A stretch of DNA of 64,000 nucleotides from Mucilaginibacter rigui. GTDB lineage: Bacteria > Bacteroidota > Bacteroidia > Sphingobacteriales > Sphingobacteriaceae. The DNA is taken from positions 1-64,000 of the forward strand of contig NZ_JACWMW010000002.1 in assembly GCF_014773275.1 (NCBI RefSeq), in the 5' to 3' direction. Under the pieces are notes generated by a model. That model had not been told where the DNA came from and did no database searches. It was given only the letters and a program-made list of their open reading frames with translations. This document shows, piece after piece, positions 17,296 through 26,536 of the stretch; the stretch's first letter is position 1, and the number at the start of each line of letters is the position of its first letter. Both the position numbers and the translations under genes were made by a program.

Positions 17296-17336
17296 GTAAT
17301 AAACGAGGCCCCTAAGTCAGGAGCCTCATTTATTAT
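17296..17336 (-). terminator. Probable terminator of the SusC/SusD operon
   Basis: AATAAACGAGGC and GAGCCTCATTTATT form a stem with an about 10-base loop, 18 bases beyond the stop of the phosphatase gene. The T-run on the minus strand is weak. Confidence 0.5.
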
Positions 17337-17353
17337 AGTATTTTATCAGATAA

Positions 17354-18193
17354 CTAAAAAACAATCTCCGTTAGAACCGGGAAGTGGTCTGAAGGAAACT
17401 TACCACGATAAGTATCGGTTAAAATACCCCAACGTTTTACATTAACCTTACCAGTAGTAAAGACGTGGTCAATAATGCCATCTTTATTAAGTGCTTTACC
17501 AAACGAGTTAAAAGAAGCGTTAAATATATACGGTTTTTCCGCTAATGTGTAAGTATCAACCAAATAATCTGAGGCAGCCAGGCGCTTATACCAGGTGCTG
17601 TTATGGTCTCCGTTAAGGTCGCCGGTAAATAATGCTTTTTCGTTGCCTGCTATTTCTTTTATTTTTTTAAGGATTAGTTTGGCGCTTTCCTCACGGGCAA
17701 TTTTTCCCTGGTGGTCGAAATGGGCGTTAAAGAAGTAAAATTTCTTTTTGCTTTGTTTATCCATCAGGTAAACCCACGAACAAATACGATTACAGCAAGT
17801 TGCATCCCAACCCAAGCCTGGTTTATCAGGCATTTCTGATAACCAGAAATCGCCTTTTTTTAACACTTCAAACCTGTCTTTTTTAAAGAAAATGGCTGAG
17901 TGTTCGCCACCGTCTTTACCATCATCGCGGCCAACTCCATAACGCTGATACTCCGGTAAGGCTTTACTAATGTCCTCCAACTGGTTGCTCAAGCCTTCCT
18001 GCGTTCCAATAATATCAAACTGGTGAAAGCGGATCAAGGCGGCGGCTACAGGTGCGCGGTTAACCCAAAGGTTCCCGGTATCTTTAGGGTTATCAAACCT
18101 TAAATTAAAAGTTCCTACTATTAAATGTTGTGCCTGGCTACACAACCCGGTTACTATAAATAATGCTGTAAAAAGCAGTTGTTTTATTTTCAT
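17354..18193 (-). CDS. Exported endonuclease/exonuclease/phosphatase-family hydrolase
   Basis: Metal-dependent phosphoesterase of the DNase I-like fold. The conserved set is present: VGTFNLRFDN (Asn), IGTQEGL (Glu), TGDLNGDHNS (Asp/Asn), DHVFTTG and SDHFPVL (Asp-His). The signal peptide ends at CSQAQ, so it acts in the periplasm or outside. The start at 18193 (MKIKQLLF) is preferred to 18202. It lies 27 bases behind susD. In Bacteroidetes, such enzymes in SusCD loci often act on phosphodiesters, phospholipid head groups or nucleic acids. The exact substrate is unknown. Confidence 0.85.
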   Translation of the reverse strand: MKIKQLLFTALFIVTGLCSQAQHLIVGTFNLRFDNPKDTGNLWVNRAPVAAALIRFHQFDIIGTQEGLSNQLEDISKALPEYQRYGVGRDDGKDGGEHSAIFFKKDRFEVLKKGDFWLSEMPDKPGLGWDATCCNRICSWVYLMDKQSKKKFYFFNAHFDHQGKIAREESAKLILKKIKEIAGNEKALFTGDLNGDHNSTWYKRLAASDYLVDTYTLAEKPYIFNASFNSFGKALNKDGIIDHVFTTGKVNVKRWGILTDTYRGKFPSDHFPVLTEIVF

Positions 18194-18220
18194 GATGCTC
18201 ATTATTATAAGTGATAATTA

Positions 18221-20008
18221 TTACCAACCTGGGTTTTGGCCAAGTTTTGGGTTTTGCAACCTGTCAGTTTCAGGAATAGGGTATAGGTAATATTTGTCGT
18301 CCCATTTGCGCTGTACGGTGGTTAACCAGGTAAGTTCGTTTGCATTGTTTAACCTTTGCGGGTTAACGGTACCGTTTGATAAATTATCTGCAACACTTAC
18401 GTAGGTAACACCGGCAACCTGGGTAGCAGGCGGGGTAGTGTAAAAGCATACATCCAATACGCCGTCTTCATTTAAATCAATTGGTACGTTCAATGCCGGT
18501 ACGTAAAAACCATTCCAGGTCTGGTCCATTAGTTCGCCGCGTTTCCATCTGATGATATCACTAAACCTAAAGCCTTCAAAAGCCAGCTCTATACCGCGCT
18601 CGCGCCTTATTTCTAATAAAGAAGCATCAGATATAGCCGGGAAATAGTTAGTTTTAAGGTATTGATCTGCAACGACCGGTTTGGTGGCAGTATTACCGGT
18701 AATGCCGGCTCTTCTGCGCAGTGCACCAATGGTTATGTTCCAGTCTGCATCTGTTAACGTGTTTAATTCTGCTTTTGCTTCCGCATAGTTTAACAATACC
18801 TCGGCGTAGCGCATGATAGGGATAGAGTTGGTATTGCGGCTACCGCCATCCATTGATGCATCATCCTGTGTTAGTTTAATTGGTTGATAACCTGTATAGG
18901 TGTAAGAGAACACCGGTGGTGCAGCCTGCTGAGTAGCGCCATTTAAACGTGTATAATTACCCATACGGATAGTTTGTTGCAAACGCTTGTCGCGGCCCTT
19001 TACCTCTTGTGCAAATGGCAAAGTCCTGTAGCCGGCATTGTCTGTAAATGGCGTACCATCAATATTAAGGTAAGTGTTTACAAAGGTGCGTATAAAGCTA
19101 AGCCTATCGCCATAAGTCGCACTTGTCCAATACCAGTTGGCATCATTAAAGATACCTAATGTAGGGTCAACAACAGCGGCCAAAATTACCTCTGTTGCAA
19201 CCGGGGTTTGGCTTGTAAAAAGTTGCCTGTAGGCCTTATCTGTACCGCCGGCAGTATTTAAGCTGAATCCACCATTATTCATTACTTGCTGTGCTGCTTC
19301 GGCTGCCTGGGTAAGTAAAGCCTCTGCAGTTGATTGCAGACTATACTCGGTATGGTACCTTCTAAAAGTGCCTTCGAATAAACAAACCCTTGATTTAAAT
19401 GCATAGGCGGTGTACTTAGTAATAAGGCTACGGGTGTTATCTGTAGTGGTGATATTTTTGCTGGCAAAATCCAAGTCGGCAAGTATAGAATCTACCACCA
19501 ATGTCCTGCTATCCCTCCCTTTGTAAAGATCAGGATCATCAATCTTCATGGTTTTGTTTATCCATGGTACATCACCAAAACGTTTCAGTTTATCAAAGTA
19601 AAACCACGCCCTAAAAAAGCGCGCCAGGCCCATAAAATGCTGGCGTTTTGCCAACTGCACTTTGGGGCTAACGTTGTTTTCTATAAAGTAATTGATATTA
19701 CGCAGGGCTGTCCAGTCCCAGCCGGTACTTTGCCTGGAGCTGTATGCACCGGGCCTTAAAAAATCTGGCACAGATGTTCTGGCCGCATAATCAGACATGG
19801 CATCGGCACGTACTACCGCACCGGCATCTGGCAGGTTATCATAAAAAGAATTGGCATATAACTGCAAACCATCCACACTACCAAATACAGCGGGATTTAG
19901 TGCCGTGTCTTGCGGCACCTGGTCTAATTTTTTACAGCTAACTATAACTAAGCTTAAAAGCAGCAGTATTACAGATTGCCTTATGAAGGTTGATTTTAGG
20001 GAAAACAT
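18221..20008 (-). CDS. SusD/RagB-family outer-membrane lipoprotein
   Basis: Surface substrate-binding lipoprotein that caps a SusC-type channel. The lipoprotein signal ends in VIVSCKK (Cys about residue 25). SusD hallmarks include RFFRAWFYFDKLKRFGDVPW and, near the C-terminus, IRRERGIELAFEGFRFSDIIRWKR. It ends with the usual YLYPIPETDRLQNPKLGQNPGW-type tail. At 595 residues it is normal in length. It starts 35 bases after the susC stop. The ligand is not predictable from sequence alone. Confidence 0.95.
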   Translation of the reverse strand: MFSLKSTFIRQSVILLLLSLVIVSCKKLDQVPQDTALNPAVFGSVDGLQLYANSFYDNLPDAGAVVRADAMSDYAARTSVPDFLRPGAYSSRQSTGWDWTALRNINYFIENNVSPKVQLAKRQHFMGLARFFRAWFYFDKLKRFGDVPWINKTMKIDDPDLYKGRDSRTLVVDSILADLDFASKNITTTDNTRSLITKYTAYAFKSRVCLFEGTFRRYHTEYSLQSTAEALLTQAAEAAQQVMNNGGFSLNTAGGTDKAYRQLFTSQTPVATEVILAAVVDPTLGIFNDANWYWTSATYGDRLSFIRTFVNTYLNIDGTPFTDNAGYRTLPFAQEVKGRDKRLQQTIRMGNYTRLNGATQQAAPPVFSYTYTGYQPIKLTQDDASMDGGSRNTNSIPIMRYAEVLLNYAEAKAELNTLTDADWNITIGALRRRAGITGNTATKPVVADQYLKTNYFPAISDASLLEIRRERGIELAFEGFRFSDIIRWKRGELMDQTWNGFYVPALNVPIDLNEDGVLDVCFYTTPPATQVAGVTYVSVADNLSNGTVNPQRLNNANELTWLTTVQRKWDDKYYLYPIPETDRLQNPKLGQNPGW

Positions 20009-20043
20009 ATTTAAGCTATTTAAATTGTTTGTGCTAATAATGA

Positions 20044-23000
20044 TTAAAATGTGGCTGTTAAACCAATTGTTACGCTCTTAAGGATAGGGTAATTGTTTCC
20101 GTTACCGCTGCTTCCATCGGTTAAGATCCTGTCAGATCCGTTGATACTTTCAGGGTCAATATCTTTGGTGATCTTGTAAAGTGGCGACCAGGTTAACAGG
20201 TTTTCGCCGGATACAAATACACGCAGGTTGGTCAACTTGATTTTCTGTATCAGGTGCAAAGGCAGGTTATAGGCTACCTGTACGTTTTTCATACGCAGGT
20301 AAGCAGCGTTCTGCAAGTACTTGGTTTGCGCCTGTGTTAACTCGCCCTGGCCATTTTGTGCAACATAACCACGATATCTTGGGAAATAAGCATCGGGGTT
20401 GCTTTCTGACCAGATCTTGTCCAGCTGTGATACCGGTATTTTATTGTAGGGCCTGTTATATTGTCCCCAGAAAACACTTGCTTCCGAACCCGGGTACCAA
20501 TCTCGTTTGGCCACCCCCTGGAAGAATGCTGAAAATGAGAAGTTATTCCAGTCGGCATCTACACCTATACCATAAGTGTATCTTGGGGAGGAGTTACCGA
20601 TGATCTTCCTGTCGCCCGGTTTATCCACGGTTTTATCGCCATCATTTATAACACCATCACCGTTCAGGTCAGCAAATTTAATATCGCCCGGTAAAAGCTG
20701 GCCGGTGTTAGATGCTTTGATAAGTGTTTGTTTAGGTGAGTTGGCAATATCCTGCGCAGATGTAAAATAACCTGCAGTTTGGTATCCCCAAATTTCGCCT
20801 ACGGTTTGGCCTGCGTAGTAGTCACTTAACCTTTTATCCGGATTGTTGTATTTAGTGATCTTGGCGGTATAGTCGGCAACGGTTGCCCTAATACCGTAAT
20901 TTAATGGTTTACCACCAACATTAAATCGGTCTCTCCAGGCTACCGATACCTCCCACCCTGTAGTTTTTAAGTCGGCATAGTTACCTTTAGGTACATCTGT
21001 ACCAAATACAGCGGGTAGGGTCATACCCACAGTAAACATGTCTTTTGTTCTGCGGACGTACGCATCACCCGTAATGGTTAAACGGTTTGATAACATGCCA
21101 AGGTCTAAACCTAAGTTTTGGGTATTTGATGTTTCCCAGGTTAAACCGTCGGGCAAAACGCCGGGCTGGCTTGTTTTCTGTGGTAAAACACCATTTAAGA
21201 TCCTGCCCGATTTAGAAATATTGAATTTTTCCTGGAAGGCGTAAGAAGCAATACTACCGTTACCCAATGAACCATAAGACCCTCTGATCTTCAGGTCGGA
21301 GATAAGATCTTTTGAAACTTTCCAGAAAGGCTCGTTTGTAATCTTCCAACCGGCAGATACTGATGGGAAAAAGGCATACCGCTGATTTGAAGGAAATTTT
21401 GATGAACCATCGTAACGGCCGTTTGCCTCTACCAGGTACCGGTCTTTATAAGAATAGTTTAAGCGATAAAAGCCGCCCAATATATCCCATCTGTCCCATC
21501 CGCCTTTTGTGGTGATACCCTGGCCCAAAGCAAGATTAATATCAGTAGCATCTTCAGAAATTAAGCCGTTACGTAAAACGCTTACACTGTTTAATGTTGA
21601 TTGCTCAAAATTAAAGCCACCCAATGCCTTAAAATAATGGCCGCCTTTTAACTTAGGCTCGTATTCGCCATAAATATTGGTAGCCATATACTGTGTGCTC
21701 TGGTTTACATTCTGATAATCGTTATAATTTGTACCTACGTACTCAATTACGCCCGGTTTGCGGCTGTATGGTACAGGCACACGTTTTTGTTTTTGATTGT
21801 TATCGGTATTCTGGAAAGTGAAATCACCTTTTACACGAAATACATTGTCAAAAAACTGGGCTACAAAGCCGGTGGTATTTCTAAACACGCGGTTATTAAA
21901 ATCAATACCATTTTTGCCGTAATAATAATCGCCGACAGAATAAGCGGCAGAGTAGGTTAGGGTACCATCGGGGTTAAACATAGGCACCATAGTATGGCCC
22001 TCATCTGCAATGTTACGCCAGATGCTGCCGCCTTCGCCCACATTTAAGGGGTTATGGTATTTCATGTTAGAGTAATCGGCATTGTTATATAAGCTTAACC
22101 AAGGGTAAACCTGTAGCGAACCTTTTGCCCGTAAATTATAGATATTATAATCATCGGAGTTATAACGGAACAAACCATCTTGCGAGTAGTAACGGCCGGT
22201 GATCAGGAAATCGGCTTTACCGCTGTTGCCGGACACTGCAAGGTTATGTTCGCGGGCGCTGTTATGATCTTTGTATAACTGGCCGTACCAATCTGTATTG
22301 CCATAGTACTCATATTCGCCGGCCGAGTTTACAATAGTTTGTGGCAAAGATGGGTCGTTAGCATGCCTTTCTAACTCTTGTAAATAAGCTTGCGAGAATT
22401 TTACTGTTTTGTTGATATTTTGCGGAGTTTGCGAATAATCGTTCCACGCGCTCCATCCTTCGTTAAACATTTTGGCAAAGGTGTAGCCATTGGTCACAAA
22501 GTTTGGTACAGTGGTAGGGCTTTTTATCGACTGGTTAAACGAGTATGTAATACTTGTTTTCTCTTTCGATGGATTTTTGGTAGTGATCAATATAACACCA
22601 AATGCACCCCTTGCACCATAAATAGAAGCAGAAGCAGCATCTTTAAGTACCGAAACACTGGCCACGTCATTAGGGTTAACGCGGCTTGGATCGCCCTCTA
22701 CACCATCCACCAGTACCAGTGCGTTACCACCCTGGCCAATAGAAGTAGTACCCCTGATGTTAAACGATGGTGATTGCAACGGTTTACCATCTAAAGGAGT
22801 AAGGTTTAAGTTAGGTATTACACCCTGCAAGCCTTGTGTAAGGTTGGGCAACGAGCGGTTCTCTAAAACTTTAGACGTAACCTGGTCTACCGCACCTGTA
22901 AGATTTTGTTTCTTTTGTGTGCCATAACCAACCACCAACACCTCGTTTAACGTGCCCGACTGGGCAACCAGCGTTATATTATTAACCTTAGTTTCTTCGC

Positions 23001-23583
23001 CAGACTTTATTTTAACCCCCGGTATGCGTTTAGATTCAAAGGAGATAAAGCTTACCAACATGGTATAGGTACCTTCGTCTGCAGTGATGCTGAACGCACC
23101 ATTGATATCGGCTTGTGCACCTTTACCGGCCTCAACCAGCATAATGGTAGCGCCGGTAAGCGGTTCGCCTTTTTCGTCAACAATTTTTCCTGATATTTTA
23201 CCGGGGGCTGCCTTTGGAGGCTGCTCTTTTTTATAAAGGGTAACAGTACCTTCTACTTCTTCTTTAAACCCGATTTGGGTATTGGCAAAAAGTTTTTTAA
23301 GTACAGTGGCTAAACGCTCGTCATTAAACGTGCCCCCTTTAATCTTAACCTCGGTAAGGTTTACCAGTTCAGGGTCGTAGGCAAAATCGATATGGCCTGC
23401 CTGCTCAATTTTTTTGACAGAACTGGAAAGGGTTTCGTTCCTGAAAGAAACGCTTACGCGTTTTTCAAAGATCTGGCCTGTGGTTGGGGCGGCTATGAGT
23501 ACACCTGCGCCCGCAATAACTATGGTGTAAATAAGAAACGTGATACGCATGGCTTTAGTTAAGCAACGTAAATTTTTTTTCAT
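20044..23583 (-). CDS. SusC/RagA-family TonB-dependent transporter with STN domain
   Basis: Outer-membrane energy-dependent importer, 1179 residues. The signal region is at residues 1-37. A secretin/TonB N-terminal (STN) domain (about 38-115; VSVSFRNETLSSSVKKIEQAG) is typical of receptors that signal to an anti-sigma factor. Next come a carboxypeptidase-regulatory-like beta domain (about 128-210; GKIVDEKGEPLTGATI), the TonB box and plug (about 215-330; VVGYGTQKKQNLTGAVD, VDGVEGDPSRVNPNDVASV) and a 22-strand barrel ending ATF. The STN domain fits the adjacent FecR/ECF pair, giving ligand-induced expression. A stem-loop lies between this gene and fecR. Confidence 0.95.
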   Translation of the reverse strand: MKKNLRCLTKAMRITFLIYTIVIAGAGVLIAAPTTGQIFEKRVSVSFRNETLSSSVKKIEQAGHIDFAYDPELVNLTEVKIKGGTFNDERLATVLKKLFANTQIGFKEEVEGTVTLYKKEQPPKAAPGKISGKIVDEKGEPLTGATIMLVEAGKGAQADINGAFSITADEGTYTMLVSFISFESKRIPGVKIKSGEETKVNNITLVAQSGTLNEVLVVGYGTQKKQNLTGAVDQVTSKVLENRSLPNLTQGLQGVIPNLNLTPLDGKPLQSPSFNIRGTTSIGQGGNALVLVDGVEGDPSRVNPNDVASVSVLKDAASASIYGARGAFGVILITTKNPSKEKTSITYSFNQSIKSPTTVPNFVTNGYTFAKMFNEGWSAWNDYSQTPQNINKTVKFSQAYLQELERHANDPSLPQTIVNSAGEYEYYGNTDWYGQLYKDHNSAREHNLAVSGNSGKADFLITGRYYSQDGLFRYNSDDYNIYNLRAKGSLQVYPWLSLYNNADYSNMKYHNPLNVGEGGSIWRNIADEGHTMVPMFNPDGTLTYSAAYSVGDYYYGKNGIDFNNRVFRNTTGFVAQFFDNVFRVKGDFTFQNTDNNQKQKRVPVPYSRKPGVIEYVGTNYNDYQNVNQSTQYMATNIYGEYEPKLKGGHYFKALGGFNFEQSTLNSVSVLRNGLISEDATDINLALGQGITTKGGWDRWDILGGFYRLNYSYKDRYLVEANGRYDGSSKFPSNQRYAFFPSVSAGWKITNEPFWKVSKDLISDLKIRGSYGSLGNGSIASYAFQEKFNISKSGRILNGVLPQKTSQPGVLPDGLTWETSNTQNLGLDLGMLSNRLTITGDAYVRRTKDMFTVGMTLPAVFGTDVPKGNYADLKTTGWEVSVAWRDRFNVGGKPLNYGIRATVADYTAKITKYNNPDKRLSDYYAGQTVGEIWGYQTAGYFTSAQDIANSPKQTLIKASNTGQLLPGDIKFADLNGDGVINDGDKTVDKPGDRKIIGNSSPRYTYGIGVDADWNNFSFSAFFQGVAKRDWYPGSEASVFWGQYNRPYNKIPVSQLDKIWSESNPDAYFPRYRGYVAQNGQGELTQAQTKYLQNAAYLRMKNVQVAYNLPLHLIQKIKLTNLRVFVSGENLLTWSPLYKITKDIDPESINGSDRILTDGSSGNGNNYPILKSVTIGLTATF

Positions 23584-23665
23584 ACTTTTGAATTCTTAGT
23601 GAATTTTAACAGAGAAACTAAGGGTGTAAGCTAATAAGGCTCAATTTATTAGCTTTGCAAACTAT

Positions 23666-23697
23666 GGCCGGATCTGCTACAGACCGGCTTTTTTTTA
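23666..23697. other. Stem-loop between fecR and susC
   Basis: GCCGG...CCGGC stem followed on the plus strand by a T-run. On the transcribed minus strand the T-run precedes the hairpin as A residues, so it is not a canonical terminator there. It may attenuate or protect the susC mRNA. Confidence 0.4.
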
Positions 23698-24651
23698 TCA
23701 ATAAATAATTACTTCATTATTTTTCCTCCTGAAACTGTTTTGATGAATAGAACATACAATTTTCAGCGTTTCGTCAACAGTGCGCAGCGGGCTGATAATT
23801 ATATTGTATTGATAGGTGTATGTTAATTTGTTTTTGCTAATAAGCTTTATGCCGTAAACGTTATGAATGGCCAGGGCCAATTCGTTAAATGATGCATGGT
23901 TTAGCACGGTTTTGCCCTCCGCCCATTTTCTGCTGTTCTCGGCATTGTAGGTGCTTACATAGCCGGTGTGCTCTCTGGTAGAATAGGTCATTTTTTGGTT
24001 AGGTAACAGTACAGCCAGCTTTTTTTGCTTATCGTTTACCTGCACACGGCCGGTTCTAACAGTTACTGTGGCACTATTTAATTGCCTATATGCTTTAACA
24101 TTAAATGATGTACCCAAAACGCGGGTAGTAATACTTTTGGTAATTACCAAGAAAGGGCGGGCGGGGTTCTTCCTTACTTCAAAAAAGGCCTCGCCTTCAT
24201 CTAAATAAATATTACGGTTGGTATGGCTCTCAAAAGTTTTGCTTACGCGGATACTTGTTTGGGCATTCAGCCAAATTTTTGACCCATCCGGCAGATCCAG
24301 CTTTTTAAGCTGTCCGGTACCTGTGCTAATAGTTGTAAATGTTTCGTTAGCCTGGCGCTCAGGGGCTTTTTTGCGACTAAACAAAGCAGCGCTAACCAAT
24401 AATATGGCAGCAGCCGCGGCAGCATATCTTCTATTAATGCTTATACGGCGTATTTTGGCTGGTGCAGGGTGTAAATGCTTTTGCACATAGCCATATATCT
24501 CTTCACTTAGCTGTGTTTCTTTCTCAGCAGATAATGAATGGTTACTGCTCTCGTAAGATTGGTACCAGTTGTCAACCAGTTTGCGTTCTTGCTCGGTTAC
24601 ATTATTTTTAAGGTAGCGGTCAATTAAATCTTTTAGTTCAGATGGGGTCAT
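23698..24651 (-). CDS. FecR-family anti-sigma factor
   Basis: Inner-membrane regulator that holds the ECF sigma factor until the SusC receptor signals. The N-terminal cytoplasmic part spans about residues 1-80. One transmembrane segment lies about 74-92 (YAAAAAAILLVSAALF), and the periplasmic FecR domain is about 120-215 (LPDGSKIWLNAQTSIRV, GEAFFEVRKNPARPFLV, VLGTSFNVKAY). The DUF4974-like C-terminus (about 240-317) contacts the receptor STN domain. The 73-base gap to the sigma gene suggests one operon. Confidence 0.93.
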   Translation of the reverse strand: MTPSELKDLIDRYLKNNVTEQERKLVDNWYQSYESSNHSLSAEKETQLSEEIYGYVQKHLHPAPAKIRRISINRRYAAAAAAILLVSAALFSRKKAPERQANETFTTISTGTGQLKKLDLPDGSKIWLNAQTSIRVSKTFESHTNRNIYLDEGEAFFEVRKNPARPFLVITKSITTRVLGTSFNVKAYRQLNSATVTVRTGRVQVNDKQKKLAVLLPNQKMTYSTREHTGYVSTYNAENSRKWAEGKTVLNHASFNELALAIHNVYGIKLISKNKLTYTYQYNIIISPLRTVDETLKIVCSIHQNSFRRKNNEVIIY

Positions 24652-24724
24652 TCAGTTTTGTGCTGTTTTACTGATATGTTGCACAAAACGCCCTTTACTA
24701 CTTCTATTTTAAATCAACTTTATG

Positions 24725-25333
24725 TTAACTTTTTGTAAATAGCGCCATAATCACAATAAAACAGTTTATGTAACGGTCGGGGTATTCAACCTTAAGGCGA
24801 CGCTTTAATCGTTTTAAAGCTTCGGTAATATTGTTAGATACGGTTTGCTCGGCAAGATTCAGGTTTTCGGCAATTTCTTTAACCGAATAGCTGTCGCTTC
24901 TTAGTAAAAATGACCGCTTCATATTAACAGGCATAACTTCCACCTCTGCGCTGACAATTTCTTCAAGATCAAGATATCCATATAGGGCATCTGTTGTATA
25001 AAAACGGTCGGTCATGCGTTCCAACGCTTTTTCTATCGCACTCTGTTTAACATCTTCTGACCTAAAATGCTGAAGCACTTTAAGTTTAACAGCACCAAAT
25101 AAATACTGGCTAAGCGTAGTACTAATTTGCAGGCCTATTCGTTTCTGCCAAATCTCGATCAGGAGATTTTGAACTATATCTTTCGCGGCGTCCCCATCGC
25201 CCAACCTGGAGAAAGCAGCGTTAAAAAGCGATTTCCAATAACGCTTATATAACTCATCAAAAGCATTGGTATCGCCTTGTTTAAGCAATTCCAACAACTC
25301 ATCGTCGGTAGGTGGATTGTCAAATTTCAGCAT
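24725..25333 (-). CDS. ECF RNA polymerase sigma factor (Bacteroidetes FecI-like)
   Basis: Alternative sigma factor likely to switch on the SusC/SusD operon. Region 2 lies about residues 25-95 (FDELYKRYWKSLFNAAFSRL, AKDIVQNLLIEIWQKR). Region 4 lies about 130-190 with helix-turn-helix YSVKEIAENLNLAEQTVSNN. At 202 residues it is a standard length. It precedes fecR and the STN-containing SusC gene, the usual order for this signalling cascade. Confidence 0.93.
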   Translation of the reverse strand: MLKFDNPPTDDELLELLKQGDTNAFDELYKRYWKSLFNAAFSRLGDGDAAKDIVQNLLIEIWQKRIGLQISTTLSQYLFGAVKLKVLQHFRSEDVKQSAIEKALERMTDRFYTTDALYGYLDLEEIVSAEVEVMPVNMKRSFLLRSDSYSVKEIAENLNLAEQTVSNNITEALKRLKRRLKVEYPDRYINCFIVIMALFTKS

Positions 25334-25422
25334 GCTCCAAAATTAGTTAACCAACGTAAAGTAATTGTTAAATTTAAGGGTAAAGGAAAAGCGGTTAAAA
25401 ATTATTACCCGCCGTGTTAAGC

Positions 25423-25458
25423 AAAAAAAGCCTAAGGGGAGCCAAACACCTAAGCTTT
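25423..25458 (-). terminator. Terminator of the seven-gene polyamine/membrane operon
   Basis: On the minus strand AAAGCTTAGG pairs with CCTTAGGCTTT (one bulge) and runs into seven T residues, just after the stop at 25466. Confidence 0.8.
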
Positions 25459-25465
25459 GTGGCCG

Positions 25466-26536
25466 TTATTTTTCCTTGTTAACCTTCCAAATAAAACCAT
25501 CCAACACATAGTGGGTGGACTGGGGCAAGGCTAATAACGGAACCAATAGTGATAAAACTTGTTCGTTACTTATTTTTGGCAAACAGGCGAAAAAAGTAAA
25601 GACGCTTCCGTGCTCCTTCCAGACCATTCCATCCCATAAGCCTTCTTCTACATAGGCCAGAAAAGCCAGCAGCAAAACGAAAAACACCACGCCACCAAAT
25701 TTGCTAAAAGTATATTTTAAAATAAGATTGTTTTTATTGCCGCTTTTACCATGCTTCTTTTTCTCGAAGATCCAGATCAAAGCCATATAAGGTATGCCAT
25801 GCGATATCACGTTGAGGGTAGTAAAAGCCATATCTCCATTAAAATATACTATACCAAAATACCATGACAGAAACGTACCCCCGATAAGTAAATTACGGGG
25901 CCAGTTAAACGCTCCTGTATTTGCCAGATACGTAACTTCTTTAACAACATAAGTTGCAATTACAAGCAGGTATAACCCAAGCCCAATACCCAATAGTACC
26001 GGCGAGTGAAAAGATATGATATCGTTCTCTACAAACCAGCTAAAATTTCTGTCACCTTCGAAATGCCAGTAAAACAGCGGGTAAATCGTAGCGGTATAAA
26101 TAGCCAGTTTATCTATCAGTCTGAACCAGCAATTGCTGCCCTCTTGCCGGGAGTATAGCCGCATAAATCCATACTGCTGCCTTACAAAATGAAAAACTGC
26201 CAGGTAAGCTAATACTCGCCAAAAAAGCATTCCGTTATAATTGTGCAGCAATACACCAACGATATAACAAGCAATAGGCACAATGATCAAAAAAGCCTCT
26301 TTTTTATACGATTTTGAATTGAAATAGGTACGGTATAGCGTACTGTAAACATGCGCAACATCAATAAAAACGACCAGAAACAACCAGTAATAAACGGGTA
26401 TGGCAGATGATGCCTGGAATTGCGCCGGGAAACAAATAACCAGCAGCAAAGCAATAAACGGCGGCGACAAAATAAACACCCCGTCAATAATCGGCGAGTG
26501 CAGCCATGGTTGCTTATGTTTGGGGCTGTTTTCCAT
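25466..26536 (-). CDS. Multi-pass membrane protein with conserved-looking histidines
   Basis: No family recognised with confidence. It has 356 residues with about nine or ten hydrophobic segments. Histidines and aspartates sit at membrane edges in motifs that look functional: FIDVAHVYSTLYRTYF, AVFHFVRQQYGFMRLY, NVISHGIPYMALIW and QSTHYVLDGFIWK. This pattern resembles membrane di-iron or lipid-modifying enzymes (for example Brp/Blh-like dioxygenases), but that is only a resemblance. It is the last gene of the operon and overlaps the FAD-oxidoreductase gene by 23 bases, so it almost certainly works with that system. Confidence 0.75.
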   Translation of the reverse strand: MENSPKHKQPWLHSPIIDGVFILSPPFIALLLVICFPAQFQASSAIPVYYWLFLVVFIDVAHVYSTLYRTYFNSKSYKKEAFLIIVPIACYIVGVLLHNYNGMLFWRVLAYLAVFHFVRQQYGFMRLYSRQEGSNCWFRLIDKLAIYTATIYPLFYWHFEGDRNFSWFVENDIISFHSPVLLGIGLGLYLLVIATYVVKEVTYLANTGAFNWPRNLLIGGTFLSWYFGIVYFNGDMAFTTLNVISHGIPYMALIWIFEKKKHGKSGNKNNLILKYTFSKFGGVVFFVLLLAFLAYVEEGLWDGMVWKEHGSVFTFFACLPKISNEQVLSLLVPLLALPQSTHYVLDGFIWKVNKEK

